DNA of 8,297 nucleotides, taken from NCBI GenBank assembly GCA_946538795.1, contig CAMNGY010000043.1, positions 1-8,297 on the forward strand. The letters are read 5' to 3'. Shown here in pieces: positions 1 through 6,608 of this stretch (position 1 is the first letter of the stretch; every line of letters begins with the position of its first letter). The notes below the pieces were generated by a model, which was not told where the DNA came from, did no database searches, and saw nothing but the letters and a program-made list of their open reading frames with translations. This stretch comes from an uncultured Treponema sp. GTDB lineage: Bacteria > Spirochaetota > Spirochaetia > Treponematales > Treponemataceae. The translations under genes and the position numbers were made by a program.

Positions 1-1
1 C

Positions 2-340
2 GGTGAAAAACGGGGGACCGCAAGCTACCCGATGACCGTCATGGTCTGCCGGGCGGACTTCGTCAGAAAGTACCCGGGTACCGTCCAAAAGTTCCTGAAT
101 TCCTACAAAAAAGCAACAGACTGGACTGTCTCTCACCCAAAGGAAGCCGGTGCACTGGTGGAAAAGCATACGCTTGGCCTCAAGGCGGATGTCGCCGCTG
201 CCGCAGTCCCGAACGCAAACTTCGTGTGGATTCCCGCCAAGAAGGGGCGGGGCGATATGGAGAAGCTGCTTTCCCTGTTCCTGTCGTTTGCTCCGGAGTC
301 TGTCGGCGGAGTCCTGCCTGACGATGGCTTCTACTACTGA
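2..340 (+). CDS. ABC transporter substrate-binding protein, C-terminal fragment (SsuA/NMT1-THI5 type)
   Basis: This is the 3' end of a gene whose start lies before the window; an open frame runs from base 2 to a TGA at 338-340 (112 residues visible). The fragment reads like the last lobe of a periplasmic solute-binding protein of the nitrate/sulfonate/thiamine-precursor class: 'YPMTVMVCRADFVRKYPGTV', a helix typical of 'F..KYP..V..FL..Y..A..W', then 'HPKEAGALVEKH' and 'AAVPNANFVWIP', which resembles the 'AIPR.N..FI' element of this family. The ATG at 32 lies inside the domain and is not the true start. Its stop lies 17 bases into the following permease-ATPase gene, so the two are almost certainly cotranscribed and translationally coupled. 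The ligand cannot be read from this fragment; thiamine precursors, taurine/sulfonates or related small organic solutes are the family's usual range. Confidence 0.75.
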   Translation, partial: GEKRGTASYPMTVMVCRADFVRKYPGTVQKFLNSYKKATDWTVSHPKEAGALVEKHTLGLKADVAAAAVPNANFVWIPAKKGRGDMEKLLSLFLSFAPESVGGVLPDDGFYY

Positions 341-1946
341 GCCTCGCGGGAAAGGTGGCATTCTTAGCTATCTTCTCTCTTTTTTCTTGTTCTTATGTAT
401 CTGGCAGCTTCTGGCTGAAGTTGCCGGTTCCCCTCTTATCCTTCCAGGCCCCCTGGCTGTGCTGCTCCGGCTTTTTACCCTGTGCAAAACGAGGTCTTTT
501 TATTCGCATCTTCAGGCGACGATGGGGAGGGTTGCCTTTGCAACTGCAATAACCTTTATTTCAGGAACTGCATCTGGAATCCTTTTCGGGAAACTCGGAA
601 GGGTGAGGAGTATTCTTTCAGTATTCTTGACTGCCGTTCGTTCGGTCCCCGTCATCTCTTTCATACTGATGGCCTTGTTGTGGCTTGGTTCTTCCGACGT
701 GCCGGTATTTGTAGCCGTCGTGATGACCTTTCCTGTGATGGTGACGTCTGTTGCAACGGGTTTATCTTCCGTTCCGCGCAATCTGAAGGACAGCATGTCC
801 TGCTACCAGCTTGCCGCACGGCAAGTCTTCCTGCACCTGACACTGCCATGTCTTTTGCCTTTTATAAAAGAAGGCGCTCTCTCCTCTTTCGGGATGATAT
901 GGAAGGTCGTTGCCGCCGGGGAAGTTCTGTCGCTGCCCAAACTGGGTATGGGGCAGCTCCTGTATACCGCCCAGGTCCACTTGGAGAGCACAGATCTGCT
1001 GGCAGTGACTCTCGCCATAGTCATTCTCAGCTTCTCGTTTGAGCGCATCGCCGCCCTGATCATTTCCCGAGCCGAGCGCTTGATGAAGGAAACGAAGCGT
1101 CGAAGGGCCATGTCAGCTTCCTGCAACATAGAAGCTGACGGAAAACTTTCAAGGCAATCAGGACACGCACCGAGGATACAGCTGGACGGCTTTTCCGCTG
1201 TCCGGGGTGGCAAGCCGCTCTACAAGGATTTCTCCCTCAGCTTTGCTCCGGAATCCTCCACGGCAATAATCGCACCGAGCGGGGCGGGCAAGACGACGCT
1301 CCTGAGTTTTATAGCCTCGCTCCTTCGTCCTGCTGACGGGTGCTTTTCCGGACATGTCAGATTCGACGGGAAAATTCCGCCCGGTCCGGCCTGCCGTGCC
1401 GAACCGGCTCTCTTTCACCTTTCCTTTCTCTTTCAGGATCCCTGCTTGCTGCCTTCCTGTACCGTCTATGAGAATGTGCTGATTCCTCTGCTGAACACGA
1501 TGAAGCAGGAAGATGCATCCCAACAGGCTTTGCGCTTTCTGGGCAAATGCGGGCTTGAAAGCAAGCTTGCTCATTTCCCGGACGAGCTGAGCGGAGGGGA
1601 GCGGCAAAGAGCAGCCTTGGCACGGGCCTTCGCCTTTCCTTCCGCCGTGTTGCTACTGGACGAACCTTTTCAAAACCAGGATTTGGCACAGAAAATCAGC
1701 TTGATGAGCTTGTTCGGGCAGCTTGTCGCTCACAGTTCCCGCACGGTTGTCCTGGTAACCCATGACATAAAGGAGGCCCTTTCCTGTTGCTCCCGAGTTA
1801 TCGTGCTGAAAGGCAGCCCTGTCCGTCCGGAGCTTGATGAGTCCTTGCCAGATGCAGGATGCCCCTGCACGGAGCTGTACCTTTCTCCCGACCCGGAGCG
1901 GCAGGACCTGGAAAGGCGGATAAGCGGAATCCTGCTGGGAAACTGA
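324..1946 (+). CDS. Fused ABC importer: SsuC-like permease plus SsuB-like ATPase in one polypeptide
   Basis: The gene encodes 540 residues from the ATG at 324, which overlaps the end of the binding-protein gene; the frame stays open further upstream, but only this start gives a normal permease N-terminus. Residues 1-255 are a binding-protein-dependent permease with about six hydrophobic segments (first near 13-33) and a degenerate EAA loop near 160-190 ('LAARQVFLHLTLPCLLPFIKEG'). A basic linker near 254-284 (ETKRRR...) leads into a full ATP-binding domain: Walker A APSGAGKTT at 317-325, Q-loop Gln371, signature LSGGERQR from 422, Walker B LLLDE ending at Asp446-Glu447, and H-loop His480. The usual first Walker A glycine is alanine, but the remaining catalytic residues are present. 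In most relatives permease and ATPase are separate genes. The expected assembly is a homodimer with two membrane and two ATPase domains in the inner membrane. The substrate is unknown; thiamine-precursor or sulfonate-like uptake is a family inference. Confidence 0.85.
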   Translation: MASTTEPRGKGGILSYLLSFFLFLCIWQLLAEVAGSPLILPGPLAVLLRLFTLCKTRSFYSHLQATMGRVAFATAITFISGTASGILFGKLGRVRSILSVFLTAVRSVPVISFILMALLWLGSSDVPVFVAVVMTFPVMVTSVATGLSSVPRNLKDSMSCYQLAARQVFLHLTLPCLLPFIKEGALSSFGMIWKVVAAGEVLSLPKLGMGQLLYTAQVHLESTDLLAVTLAIVILSFSFERIAALIISRAERLMKETKRRRAMSASCNIEADGKLSRQSGHAPRIQLDGFSAVRGGKPLYKDFSLSFAPESSTAIIAPSGAGKTTLLSFIASLLRPADGCFSGHVRFDGKIPPGPACRAEPALFHLSFLFQDPCLLPSCTVYENVLIPLLNTMKQEDASQQALRFLGKCGLESKLAHFPDELSGGERQRAALARAFAFPSAVLLLDEPFQNQDLAQKISLMSLFGQLVAHSSRTVVLVTHDIKEALSCCSRVIVLKGSPVRPELDESLPDAGCPCTELYLSPDPERQDLERRISGILLGN

Positions 1947-1992
1947 CAGTCCGGTCCCGGTTCTCTTGCCCCTGCATGACCTTTGCATTAAA

Positions 1993-3114
1993 ATGGCGAT
2001 GATGAAAGTACGCTATGATTTCCTTGACGGTATGAGGTCTGTCGTCTGCTTGTTCGTGTTCTTTGGACATTATTTCGTGAATTTCTGCATAGAGGATATT
2101 TTCCCGATGGGCTCTCCAGCTTACAGGATCTGCCTGCTCGTATTCTACGGCTGCTATACGGTTCCCCTTTTCTGTGCGATAAGCGGCTTTCTTGCGGTCC
2201 AGAAAGAGCTGGAGAAGGGCTGGCATCTTGTGCTGGCGGTTCTGAACCGCTTCCTTCGCTTTGAGCTGCCGCTCCTTGCAGTCATAGCCACCGTGATGCT
2301 GCTGAACAGGAGGGGGCTTTTTTCCTATGGCGACCTGCTTGCCCAGCAACTTGAGGGCAAGCAGCTTGCTGGCAACTACTCATTCGAGTCCCATTATACC
2401 TGGCTTTTCAGAAAGCCATTCTGGAGCCTCCACGTATATGACAACCCTCTCTGGATGATAGGTTCTCTTTTTGCGGGAAACATAGCCCTGTACTGCTTCA
2501 GCTATGTGCGGGCCCTCTGCCGGCGTTACCTGAAGGGAGGCTTCTGTGCCGTAGTACAGGCTGCCTTCATGATGATTCTTTTTTTTCTGGCCAGGCACGA
2601 TATCCCGATGCTCGCCGTACTCCTCGGAGGCTGCTATGCCATGGCAAGGCAGGTTTCTGGCAAGACTGCGTACGGCACAAGGATGCTCATGATAAATCTG
2701 GTTGCCAGCGTCCTGCTCGTTCTGATGAATGTCTGCCTGTACTTCTTCCTCGACTTCAACTATGAGCACTTTCCTAGATTCTACGAGTGGACGGGGCTTC
2801 TGACCGCTCTTATACTGCTTCATCTTGCCTTTTCTTTCAGATCCGCGCAAGGCTTTCTGGGGGCAAAACCATTTGTTGCTTTGGGAGGAATTTCCTTTGC
2901 TGTATATGTCATCCACTATCCTCTCATAGGCATCTTCTCATGCCCTCTTATATACATCTTCCTGGACAGGTTGCCCTATGCGCTTCTTGTTGGTCTGGTT
3001 TTCGCCGCCACCTTCGTCCTATGCCTTCTTCTGGCTCTGGCCTTCTGTTTCCTGGTGGAAAAACCCTGCTATGCGTCCATAAAGCGGCTGATAGGCTTCC
3101 TGCGGGAGAACTGA
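1993..3114 (+). CDS. Acyltransferase family 3 integral membrane protein
   Basis: The protein is about 373 residues from the ATG at 1993, with many hydrophobic segments, and fits the acyltransferase-3 family, whose members move acyl groups (often acetyl) onto sugars of surface glycans or peptidoglycan at the cytoplasmic membrane. The N-terminus has the hallmark 'YDFLDGMRSVVCLFVFFGHY', with the family's conserved Arg (15) and His (26). Near the C-terminus, 'GGISFAVYVIHYPLIG' matches the usual 'S...Y..H.P' element, and 'FLVEKPCY' matches the terminal 'E.P' motif. The start is uncertain: ATGs at 1993, 1999 and 2002 and a TTG at 1966 are all in frame, and none has a good Shine-Dalgarno sequence; I prefer 1993-2002 because the family motif follows within a few residues. 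It lies 46 bases after the importer gene and 35 bases before the FtsB-like gene, so it may belong to the same transcript. The acceptor cannot be predicted. Confidence 0.85.
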   Translation: MAMMKVRYDFLDGMRSVVCLFVFFGHYFVNFCIEDIFPMGSPAYRICLLVFYGCYTVPLFCAISGFLAVQKELEKGWHLVLAVLNRFLRFELPLLAVIATVMLLNRRGLFSYGDLLAQQLEGKQLAGNYSFESHYTWLFRKPFWSLHVYDNPLWMIGSLFAGNIALYCFSYVRALCRRYLKGGFCAVVQAAFMMILFFLARHDIPMLAVLLGGCYAMARQVSGKTAYGTRMLMINLVASVLLVLMNVCLYFFLDFNYEHFPRFYEWTGLLTALILLHLAFSFRSAQGFLGAKPFVALGGISFAVYVIHYPLIGIFSCPLIYIFLDRLPYALLVGLVFAATFVLCLLLALAFCFLVEKPCYASIKRLIGFLREN

Positions 3115-3149
3115 GACAGTCTTTTTCTTCCTTATCGCTTGACGGACAT

Positions 3150-3695
3150 ATGCCGAAAAAGAAGCAAATGACAAAGTTCAGACTTCTTGCCGCCGTCCTT
3201 TCCGGCACATTATTTTACGTCCTTACATCCATTTCCTGCGGCAGGAACAGCGTCTGGGCCGAACGGCAGCTGGAGGAGCAGAAGAGGCTTCTGAGCGCGC
3301 ATACCTTGGAAATAGAAAAGATAAACGAAGAGCTCAGCTTGGAGAAAGTCGCGCTTGAGAAAGATATGGACGTTGTTGCGGCCTATGCCAGAAAGCTCTC
3401 TTACATAAAAGACGGCGAGAAGCTCGTCATAATATCAGGCTTGGCCGCAGCCGAGAACAGAATTTACGATCCGGGTACCGTACAGATGCACGAGATGCCG
3501 AAGTATTTTCCAGAATGGTTCTGCAAGAGCGTCGGGCTGGTTGTGTTCATTGCCGTGTACTTCATCCTGCTTATGTTCGATGCCGGCAGGGGCCTTGTGC
3601 GCTACCGGACTAAAAAATCGGCCGGCAGGAGCGACACACCCCGTCATGAAACTCACAGAAGCTCCAGGACAGAAACCCGAAGTGCGGTAATCTGA
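3150..3695 (+). CDS. FtsB/DivIC-like septum formation initiator family protein with two membrane segments
   Basis: The gene encodes 181 residues from the ATG at 3150; an alternative ATG at 3168 would remove six residues. The layout is a basic N-terminus (MPKKKQMTKFR), a hydrophobic segment at about 11-29, then a heptad-like charged helix at about 37-72 (rich in L, E and K). Next comes 'YARKLSYIKDGEKLVII' at 79-95, which resembles the 'R..LGYV.PGE..' element of FtsB/DivIC. Such proteins form a coiled-coil complex with FtsL and FtsQ/DivIB that links the divisome to septal wall synthesis. Unlike ordinary FtsB or DivIC (about 100-130 residues, one membrane segment), this protein has a second hydrophobic segment at about 127-144 and an Arg/Lys/Ser-rich tail of about 35 residues that should be cytoplasmic. 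'SISC' at 27-30 also looks slightly like a loose spirochaetal lipobox. The family call rests on short motifs. Confidence 0.6.
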   Translation: MPKKKQMTKFRLLAAVLSGTLFYVLTSISCGRNSVWAERQLEEQKRLLSAHTLEIEKINEELSLEKVALEKDMDVVAAYARKLSYIKDGEKLVIISGLAAAENRIYDPGTVQMHEMPKYFPEWFCKSVGLVVFIAVYFILLMFDAGRGLVRYRTKKSAGRSDTPRHETHRSSRTETRSAVI

Positions 3696-3700
3696 TAAAA

Positions 3701-4336
3701 ATGAGAGCGCTTGTACTACAAAAAAACGATCCTGAGTCGGCGATGAAAACCGCATCCTGCCTTGCATCTGGCGGCATAGCAATACTACCGACCGACACCG
3801 TGTATGGATTCAGTGGGATAGTAGATCAAAAAGGCCGGACGAAACTGGCATGTGACAGCCTGATACGTACGATAAAAGGAAGGGAAGAAAACAAGCCGTT
3901 CATACAGCTCTTAGCTTCTCCAGAGGACATATGGAAGTATACGGACGATGAAATTCCGGAACGACTCTTGTCTTTCTGGCCAGGCCCGCTGACGATAATC
4001 GTGCATATAAAGGAAGGATCCCCTCTGGAGATTACGGAACGGACAGTCGCCTTCCGCTGTCCCGGCGACAAGTGGCTCCGCGAGATCATAGCCCAAGTTG
4101 GCCACCCGATTTACTCAAGCAGTGTCAACAGAAGCGGATGCCCCGTGCTTTCTTCGATTTCAGACATAGAAGACGAATTCTCCCTGGAAGTCTCCCTAAT
4201 TGTCCGTGACGGGGATAAAAAAGGCTCTCTCCCGTCTACCATAGTCGCAGTGGAAGGCGGGGCCGTAAAGATCATCCGGCAGGGAGCCTTGGAACTCCCA
4301 TCCAGCCTGACGGCAACTAGCGCTGCCTGTCCTTGA
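3701..4336 (+). CDS. tsaC: L-threonylcarbamoyladenylate synthase (TsaC/YrdC/Sua5 family)
   Basis: The enzyme makes threonylcarbamoyl-AMP from threonine, bicarbonate and ATP, the first step of the essential t6A37 modification of ANN-decoding tRNAs in the cytoplasm. The 211-residue protein shows the family elements in order: 'GGIAILPTDTVYGF' at 24-37, 'KGREENKPF' at 59-67 (Lys/Arg nucleotide-binding motif), 'FWPGPLTIIV' at 92-101, 'FRCPGD' at 118-123, 'SSSVNRSG' at 139-146 (variant of the SAN.SG loop) and 'PST' at 178-180. The length fits the single-domain TsaC/YrdC type without the extra C-terminal Sua5 domain. The start is five bases after the FtsB-like stop, with no obvious Shine-Dalgarno sequence, which suggests coupling to the upstream gene. 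The last 20 bases overlap the 3' end of smpB on the opposite strand. The partner enzymes TsaB, TsaD and TsaE are not in the window. Confidence 0.92.
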   Translation: MRALVLQKNDPESAMKTASCLASGGIAILPTDTVYGFSGIVDQKGRTKLACDSLIRTIKGREENKPFIQLLASPEDIWKYTDDEIPERLLSFWPGPLTIIVHIKEGSPLEITERTVAFRCPGDKWLREIIAQVGHPIYSSSVNRSGCPVLSSISDIEDEFSLEVSLIVRDGDKKGSLPSTIVAVEGGAVKIIRQGALELPSSLTATSAACP

Positions 4337-4781
4337 ATTCCCTGGAAAGCTCCAGCTTGACGTCGCGATCCTTCATGTCGGCCCGCTTGTCGAAGACTTT
4401 CTTTCCCTTGCAGACCCCAAGCTCCAGCTTGACCCGTCCGTTCTTGAAGTAGAACTGAAGGGGAACAAGCGTGTAGCCTTTCTCGGCGACCTTGCGTTCC
4501 AACCGCTTTATCTGCTCTTTGTGCAAAAGAAGCCTTTTTTTCCTGTCGGGATTGTGCCCGAAGTTAGCGGCATAGGAATACTCGGTGATATGGCAGTTCT
4601 GCACCCAAACCTCTCCACGCTCAATGAGGGCGAAGCTGTCAGGGAAGGAGACTTTTCCTTCCCTCAGGGACTTCACTTCCGACCCCTGCAGTTCCACGCC
4701 GCACTCTATCTTCTCTTCGACCGTGTAGTTGAAATACGCCTTCTTGTTCTGGGCTATTATTTTACGTGAGTCGTCTGCCAT
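4317..4781 (-). CDS. smpB: SsrA (tmRNA)-binding protein SmpB
   Basis: SmpB binds the tRNA-like part of tmRNA and places it in the empty A site of stalled ribosomes, so that the trapped peptide is tagged for proteolysis and the ribosome released. The 154-residue product carries the family signatures: 'NKKAYFNYTVEEKIECGVELQGSEVKSLREGKVSF' near the N-terminus, 'NCHITEYSYAANFGHNPDRKKRLLLHKEQI' in the middle and 'YTLVPLQFYFKNGRVKLELGVCKGKKVFDKR' before the basic C-terminal tail (ends FKDRQR) that reads the mRNA channel. Length and ends look complete. It is a single gene opposite to its neighbours, ending inside the tsaC gene. No Shine-Dalgarno sequence precedes the ATG and no other in-frame start is available; a strong promoter lies only a few bases upstream. 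No ssrA gene is seen in this window. Confidence 0.95.
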   Translation of the reverse strand: MADDSRKIIAQNKKAYFNYTVEEKIECGVELQGSEVKSLREGKVSFPDSFALIERGEVWVQNCHITEYSYAANFGHNPDRKKRLLLHKEQIKRLERKVAEKGYTLVPLQFYFKNGRVKLELGVCKGKKVFDKRADMKDRDVKLELSREFKDRQR

Positions 4782-4789
4782 AGGGCCAT

Positions 4790-4818
4790 ACTATAGCCTG
4801 AATCGGATAAAAAGTCTA
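4790..4818 (-). promoter_or_regulatory. Sigma70-type promoter of smpB
   Basis: Reading the minus strand, TAGACT (plus 4813-4818, four of six matches to TTGACA) is followed after exactly 17 bases by TATAGT (plus 4790-4795, five of six matches to TATAAT). The expected transcription start is about base 4783, only about two bases before the smpB ATG at 4781. Spacing and -10 match are good, but no other promoter in this stretch was compared statistically. Confidence 0.55.
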
Positions 4819-4865
4819 CATGCGCTTTGTTAACAGTGCCAGAACGCTCATGCTGGGTTCCTGCC

Positions 4866-4894
4866 TTGCCTTTTCTGTCTTTTTGGGGTAGAGT
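4866..4894 (+). promoter_or_regulatory. Weak candidate promoter for the RNase Z gene
   Basis: TTGCCT (4866-4871) and TAGAGT (4889-4894) are separated by 17 bases, each with four of six consensus matches. If used, transcription would begin at about the ATG at 4901. A promoter must exist somewhere in 4796-4900 because smpB is divergent, but this pair is only the best-spaced one I see, and the AAAGG at 4895-4899 argues instead for a start further upstream. Confidence 0.22.
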
Positions 4895-4900
4895 AAAGGC

Positions 4901-5830
4901 ATGAACATGGAAGCATTCATACTGGGCTGCGGGGGCATGATGCCCCTGCCGTACCGCCATCTGACCTCCGTCCTGCTCAGGCGGGAAGGCGATCTTTTCC
5001 TCTTTGACGGTGGGGAAGGGACGCAGGTGTCGCTCAGGCGGCTGAATCTCAAATGGAAGAAGATTAACGCGATTTTCGTTTCCCACACCCATGCCGACCA
5101 TGTGACAGGACTGCCGGGCATACTTATGCTTTCCGCCCAGGTGGAGAGGACTGAGCCACTCTACATCTACGGCCCGCCCAAAATTGCCGAATACATTGAG
5201 ACCAGCCGCAGGGTGCTGGACATGTACATAAATTATCCGATTGTCGTGAACGAGATCACAGCTCCCTGCACGGTCTACGGGGGAGAGGACTTTTATGTCC
5301 GTTCCTTCCCTTTGTCGCACACCAAGACCTGCGTGGGTTACACGCTGGAAGAGCTGGACAGGCCGGGAGAGTTTGATCCGGAGGCAGCGACCAGGCTCAA
5401 GGTTCCCCGAGGTCCCCTCTGGGGCAAGCTGCAGCACGGAGAGACGGTGCTGAATACTGACGGAGAGGTGGTCATGCCGGATCAAGTTGTCGGCGGCGCC
5501 AGGCCGGGAAGAAAGTTCAGCTTTGTGACGGACACTCAGTACCTGCCATCAATAGCCAAGGAAGTGCAGGGGTCTGATCTCCTTATCTGTGAGGGAATGT
5601 TTGCGGACGATCTTGCCGACCAAGCAAAAGAGAAGAAGCACATGACTGCCCGCCAGGCAGCCACGATTGCAAGGGACGCGGCGGTCCGTCGTATGGCGAT
5701 GATACATTACAGTCCTCGCTACACCGACAGGGAGCTGGACAAGCTTCTGGAAGAGGCAAAGACAGTTTTTCCCCAGGCGGAGCTGTCTCATGACCGCATG
5801 CATTTCGACATTCCCTACAGGGATGCCTAG
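4901..5830 (+). CDS. rnz: Ribonuclease Z (tRNA 3'-processing endonuclease)
   Basis: RNase Z is a zinc-dependent endonuclease that cuts the 3' trailer from tRNA precursors, chiefly those lacking an encoded CCA. The 309-residue protein is the usual short-form length. The metal ligands are all visible: the motif at 62-67 (His62, His64, Asp66, His67 in 'SHTHADHVTGLPG'), His140 in 'PLSHTKT', Asp211 in 'VTDTQYL' and His269 in 'IHYSPRY'. The last three coincide with Bacillus subtilis RNase Z numbering as I recall it. The segment 'LKVPRGPLWGKLQHGE' is typical of the family, which separates it from general metallo-beta-lactamase hydrolases. The start could be 4901 or the ATG at 4907; AAAGG at 4895-4899 is better spaced for 4907, while the family N-terminus favours 4901. 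The ATPase gene follows at once, overlapping by eight bases or spaced by seven. Confidence 0.95.
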   Translation: MNMEAFILGCGGMMPLPYRHLTSVLLRREGDLFLFDGGEGTQVSLRRLNLKWKKINAIFVSHTHADHVTGLPGILMLSAQVERTEPLYIYGPPKIAEYIETSRRVLDMYINYPIVVNEITAPCTVYGGEDFYVRSFPLSHTKTCVGYTLEELDRPGEFDPEAATRLKVPRGPLWGKLQHGETVLNTDGEVVMPDQVVGGARPGRKFSFVTDTQYLPSIAKEVQGSDLLICEGMFADDLADQAKEKKHMTARQAATIARDAAVRRMAMIHYSPRYTDRELDKLLEEAKTVFPQAELSHDRMHFDIPYRDA

Positions 5831-5837
5831 GCCCGAT

Positions 5838-6560
5838 ATGGATGCGGTCAGCGCCCGTTCCCTGTGCAAGGATTATGGCCTGCATCACGCCCTGATAGAT
5901 GTTGATTTCAATGCCTGTCCCGGTCAGCCCACTGTCCTGCTGGGGAGAAACGGAGCTGGTAAGTCCACGCTTCTCAAGTGCCTGGCAGGAATACTTCTGC
6001 CTACGACCGGGAACGTGAGCGTATGTGGAGAACATGAGGCTGACAGGATACGGGCTGCTGTGGGGTATGTAGGGGAATCGCCTTGTCTTGACGGGCAGAT
6101 GACCGTAGCTGAAAGCTTGTATATGGAGATGAAGATAAGGGAAAGGGCCCGCTCGGCAGGCTCTTTCCAGGAAGATCTCCTCAGGACAATTGAATTTGCC
6201 GGAATAGGACCGTTGCTGGGCAAAAAATGCGGGGTACTTTCCAAAGGACATGCCCAGAGGGTTGCCTTGGCCCTGGCCATGTGCGGGAATCCTGACGTAC
6301 TGGTGATGGATGAGTTTTCCAGCGGCCTGGATCCTGCCCAGTCCGCCTCCATCCGACAGGTTCTAAAGAGGCTTTCCCAGTCCAAGACCGTCATAATCTC
6401 TACCCACTCCATAGGGGATGCCGATGCTCTTGGAGGATTTATCTACGTAATTGCCGGAGGAAAGGTAGCGGGAACGGGAAGTGCGGAGGATCTGATAGGT
6501 ATGACAGGAAAAAAGACACTGGAGGAGGCGTTTTTAGAGCTCAGTCAGGAGGAAAAATGA
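5838..6560 (+). CDS. ABC-2-type exporter ATP-binding protein
   Basis: This is a 240-residue cytoplasmic ATPase subunit from the ATG at 5838; the ATG at 5823 is also in frame, would add five residues and would overlap rnz. Motifs: Walker A GRNGAGKST at 36-44, signature LSKGHAQRV from 134, Walker B VLVMDE ending Asp158-Glu159, D-loop SGLDP and H-loop His190. The signature LSKG in place of LSGG, and a short domain without extra C-terminal regions, fit ATPases of ABC-2 exporters (drug, lipid, heme, Nos/Gld-like), which need a separate membrane permease. The residue after the Walker B glutamate is Phe160 where Pro is normal. No permease gene is present downstream: an overlapping ATG with a perfect Shine-Dalgarno sequence opens only a 16-codon frame before the next gene. 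The substrate is unknown, and the partner must be elsewhere or has been lost. Confidence 0.85.
   Translation: MDAVSARSLCKDYGLHHALIDVDFNACPGQPTVLLGRNGAGKSTLLKCLAGILLPTTGNVSVCGEHEADRIRAAVGYVGESPCLDGQMTVAESLYMEMKIRERARSAGSFQEDLLRTIEFAGIGPLLGKKCGVLSKGHAQRVALALAMCGNPDVLVMDEFSSGLDPAQSASIRQVLKRLSQSKTVIISTHSIGDADALGGFIYVIAGGKVAGTGSAEDLIGMTGKKTLEEAFLELSQEEK
6547..6552 (+). promoter_or_regulatory. Perfect Shine-Dalgarno sequence before a short vestigial ORF
   Basis: AGGAGG lies four bases before the ATG at 6557, which overlaps the ATPase stop (ATGA). The same GGAGG-plus-four-bases geometry precedes the GTG of the next gene. The bases also encode Gln-Glu-Glu of the ATPase tail, so part of the match could be coding-driven. 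Confidence 0.5.
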
Positions 6561-6607
6561 ATTTTTCCGTGCCTTGCTATAGAAAAAAAAACGATAATAG
6601 TATATAA
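6557..6607 (+). pseudogene. Possible remnant of the missing ABC-2 permease gene (16-codon ORF)
   Basis: The frame reads MNFSVPCYRKKNDNSI and stops with TAA at 6605-6607. It begins at an ATG overlapping the ATPase stop codon, the standard position for a coupled exporter permease, and has a strong ribosome binding site. The peptide contains no membrane segment and reads through a run of nine or more A bases (6583-6591). Either the permease body was deleted, leaving only the start, or this is a chance ORF. No sequence between here and 6675 is long enough to encode a permease in any frame. Confidence 0.35.
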
Positions 6608-6608
6608 A
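6580..6608 (+). promoter_or_regulatory. Candidate promoter for the hydrolase-mltG pair
   Basis: TAGAAA (6580-6585) and TATAAA (6603-6608) are 17 bases apart in the only strongly A+T-rich stretch of this 115-base gap. The -10 matches consensus at five of six bases; the -35 is weak (four of six). A+T-richness raises the chance of a random match. Confidence 0.3.

Noticed and set aside
1798..2916. Long minus-strand frames opposite the importer and acyltransferase genes.
   Set aside because: They shadow well-supported plus-strand genes and show no domain, membrane or start-site evidence.
75..3483. Shared CCGGGTACCGT at about 75-85 and 3473-3483, considered as a repeat or operator.
   Set aside because: Only 11 bases, both inside coding sequence, with different reading frames and no further similarity around them.
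4205..4235. A-run next to a G+C-rich stretch that might serve as a minus-strand terminator for smpB.
   Set aside because: No self-complementary stem precedes the T run on the minus strand, and the bases are conserved tsaC coding sequence.
4347..4433. A perfect 15-base direct repeat (AAGCTCCAGCTTGAC) at 4347-4361 and 4419-4433.
   Set aside because: Both copies lie in smpB and encode the same residues (V-K-L-E-L) on the minus strand; coding coincidence explains them.
5583..6251. Long open frame on the minus strand opposite rnz and the ABC ATPase.
   Set aside because: Its translation has low-complexity, frame-shadow character with no recognisable motif, and both opposite genes have complete catalytic motifs.
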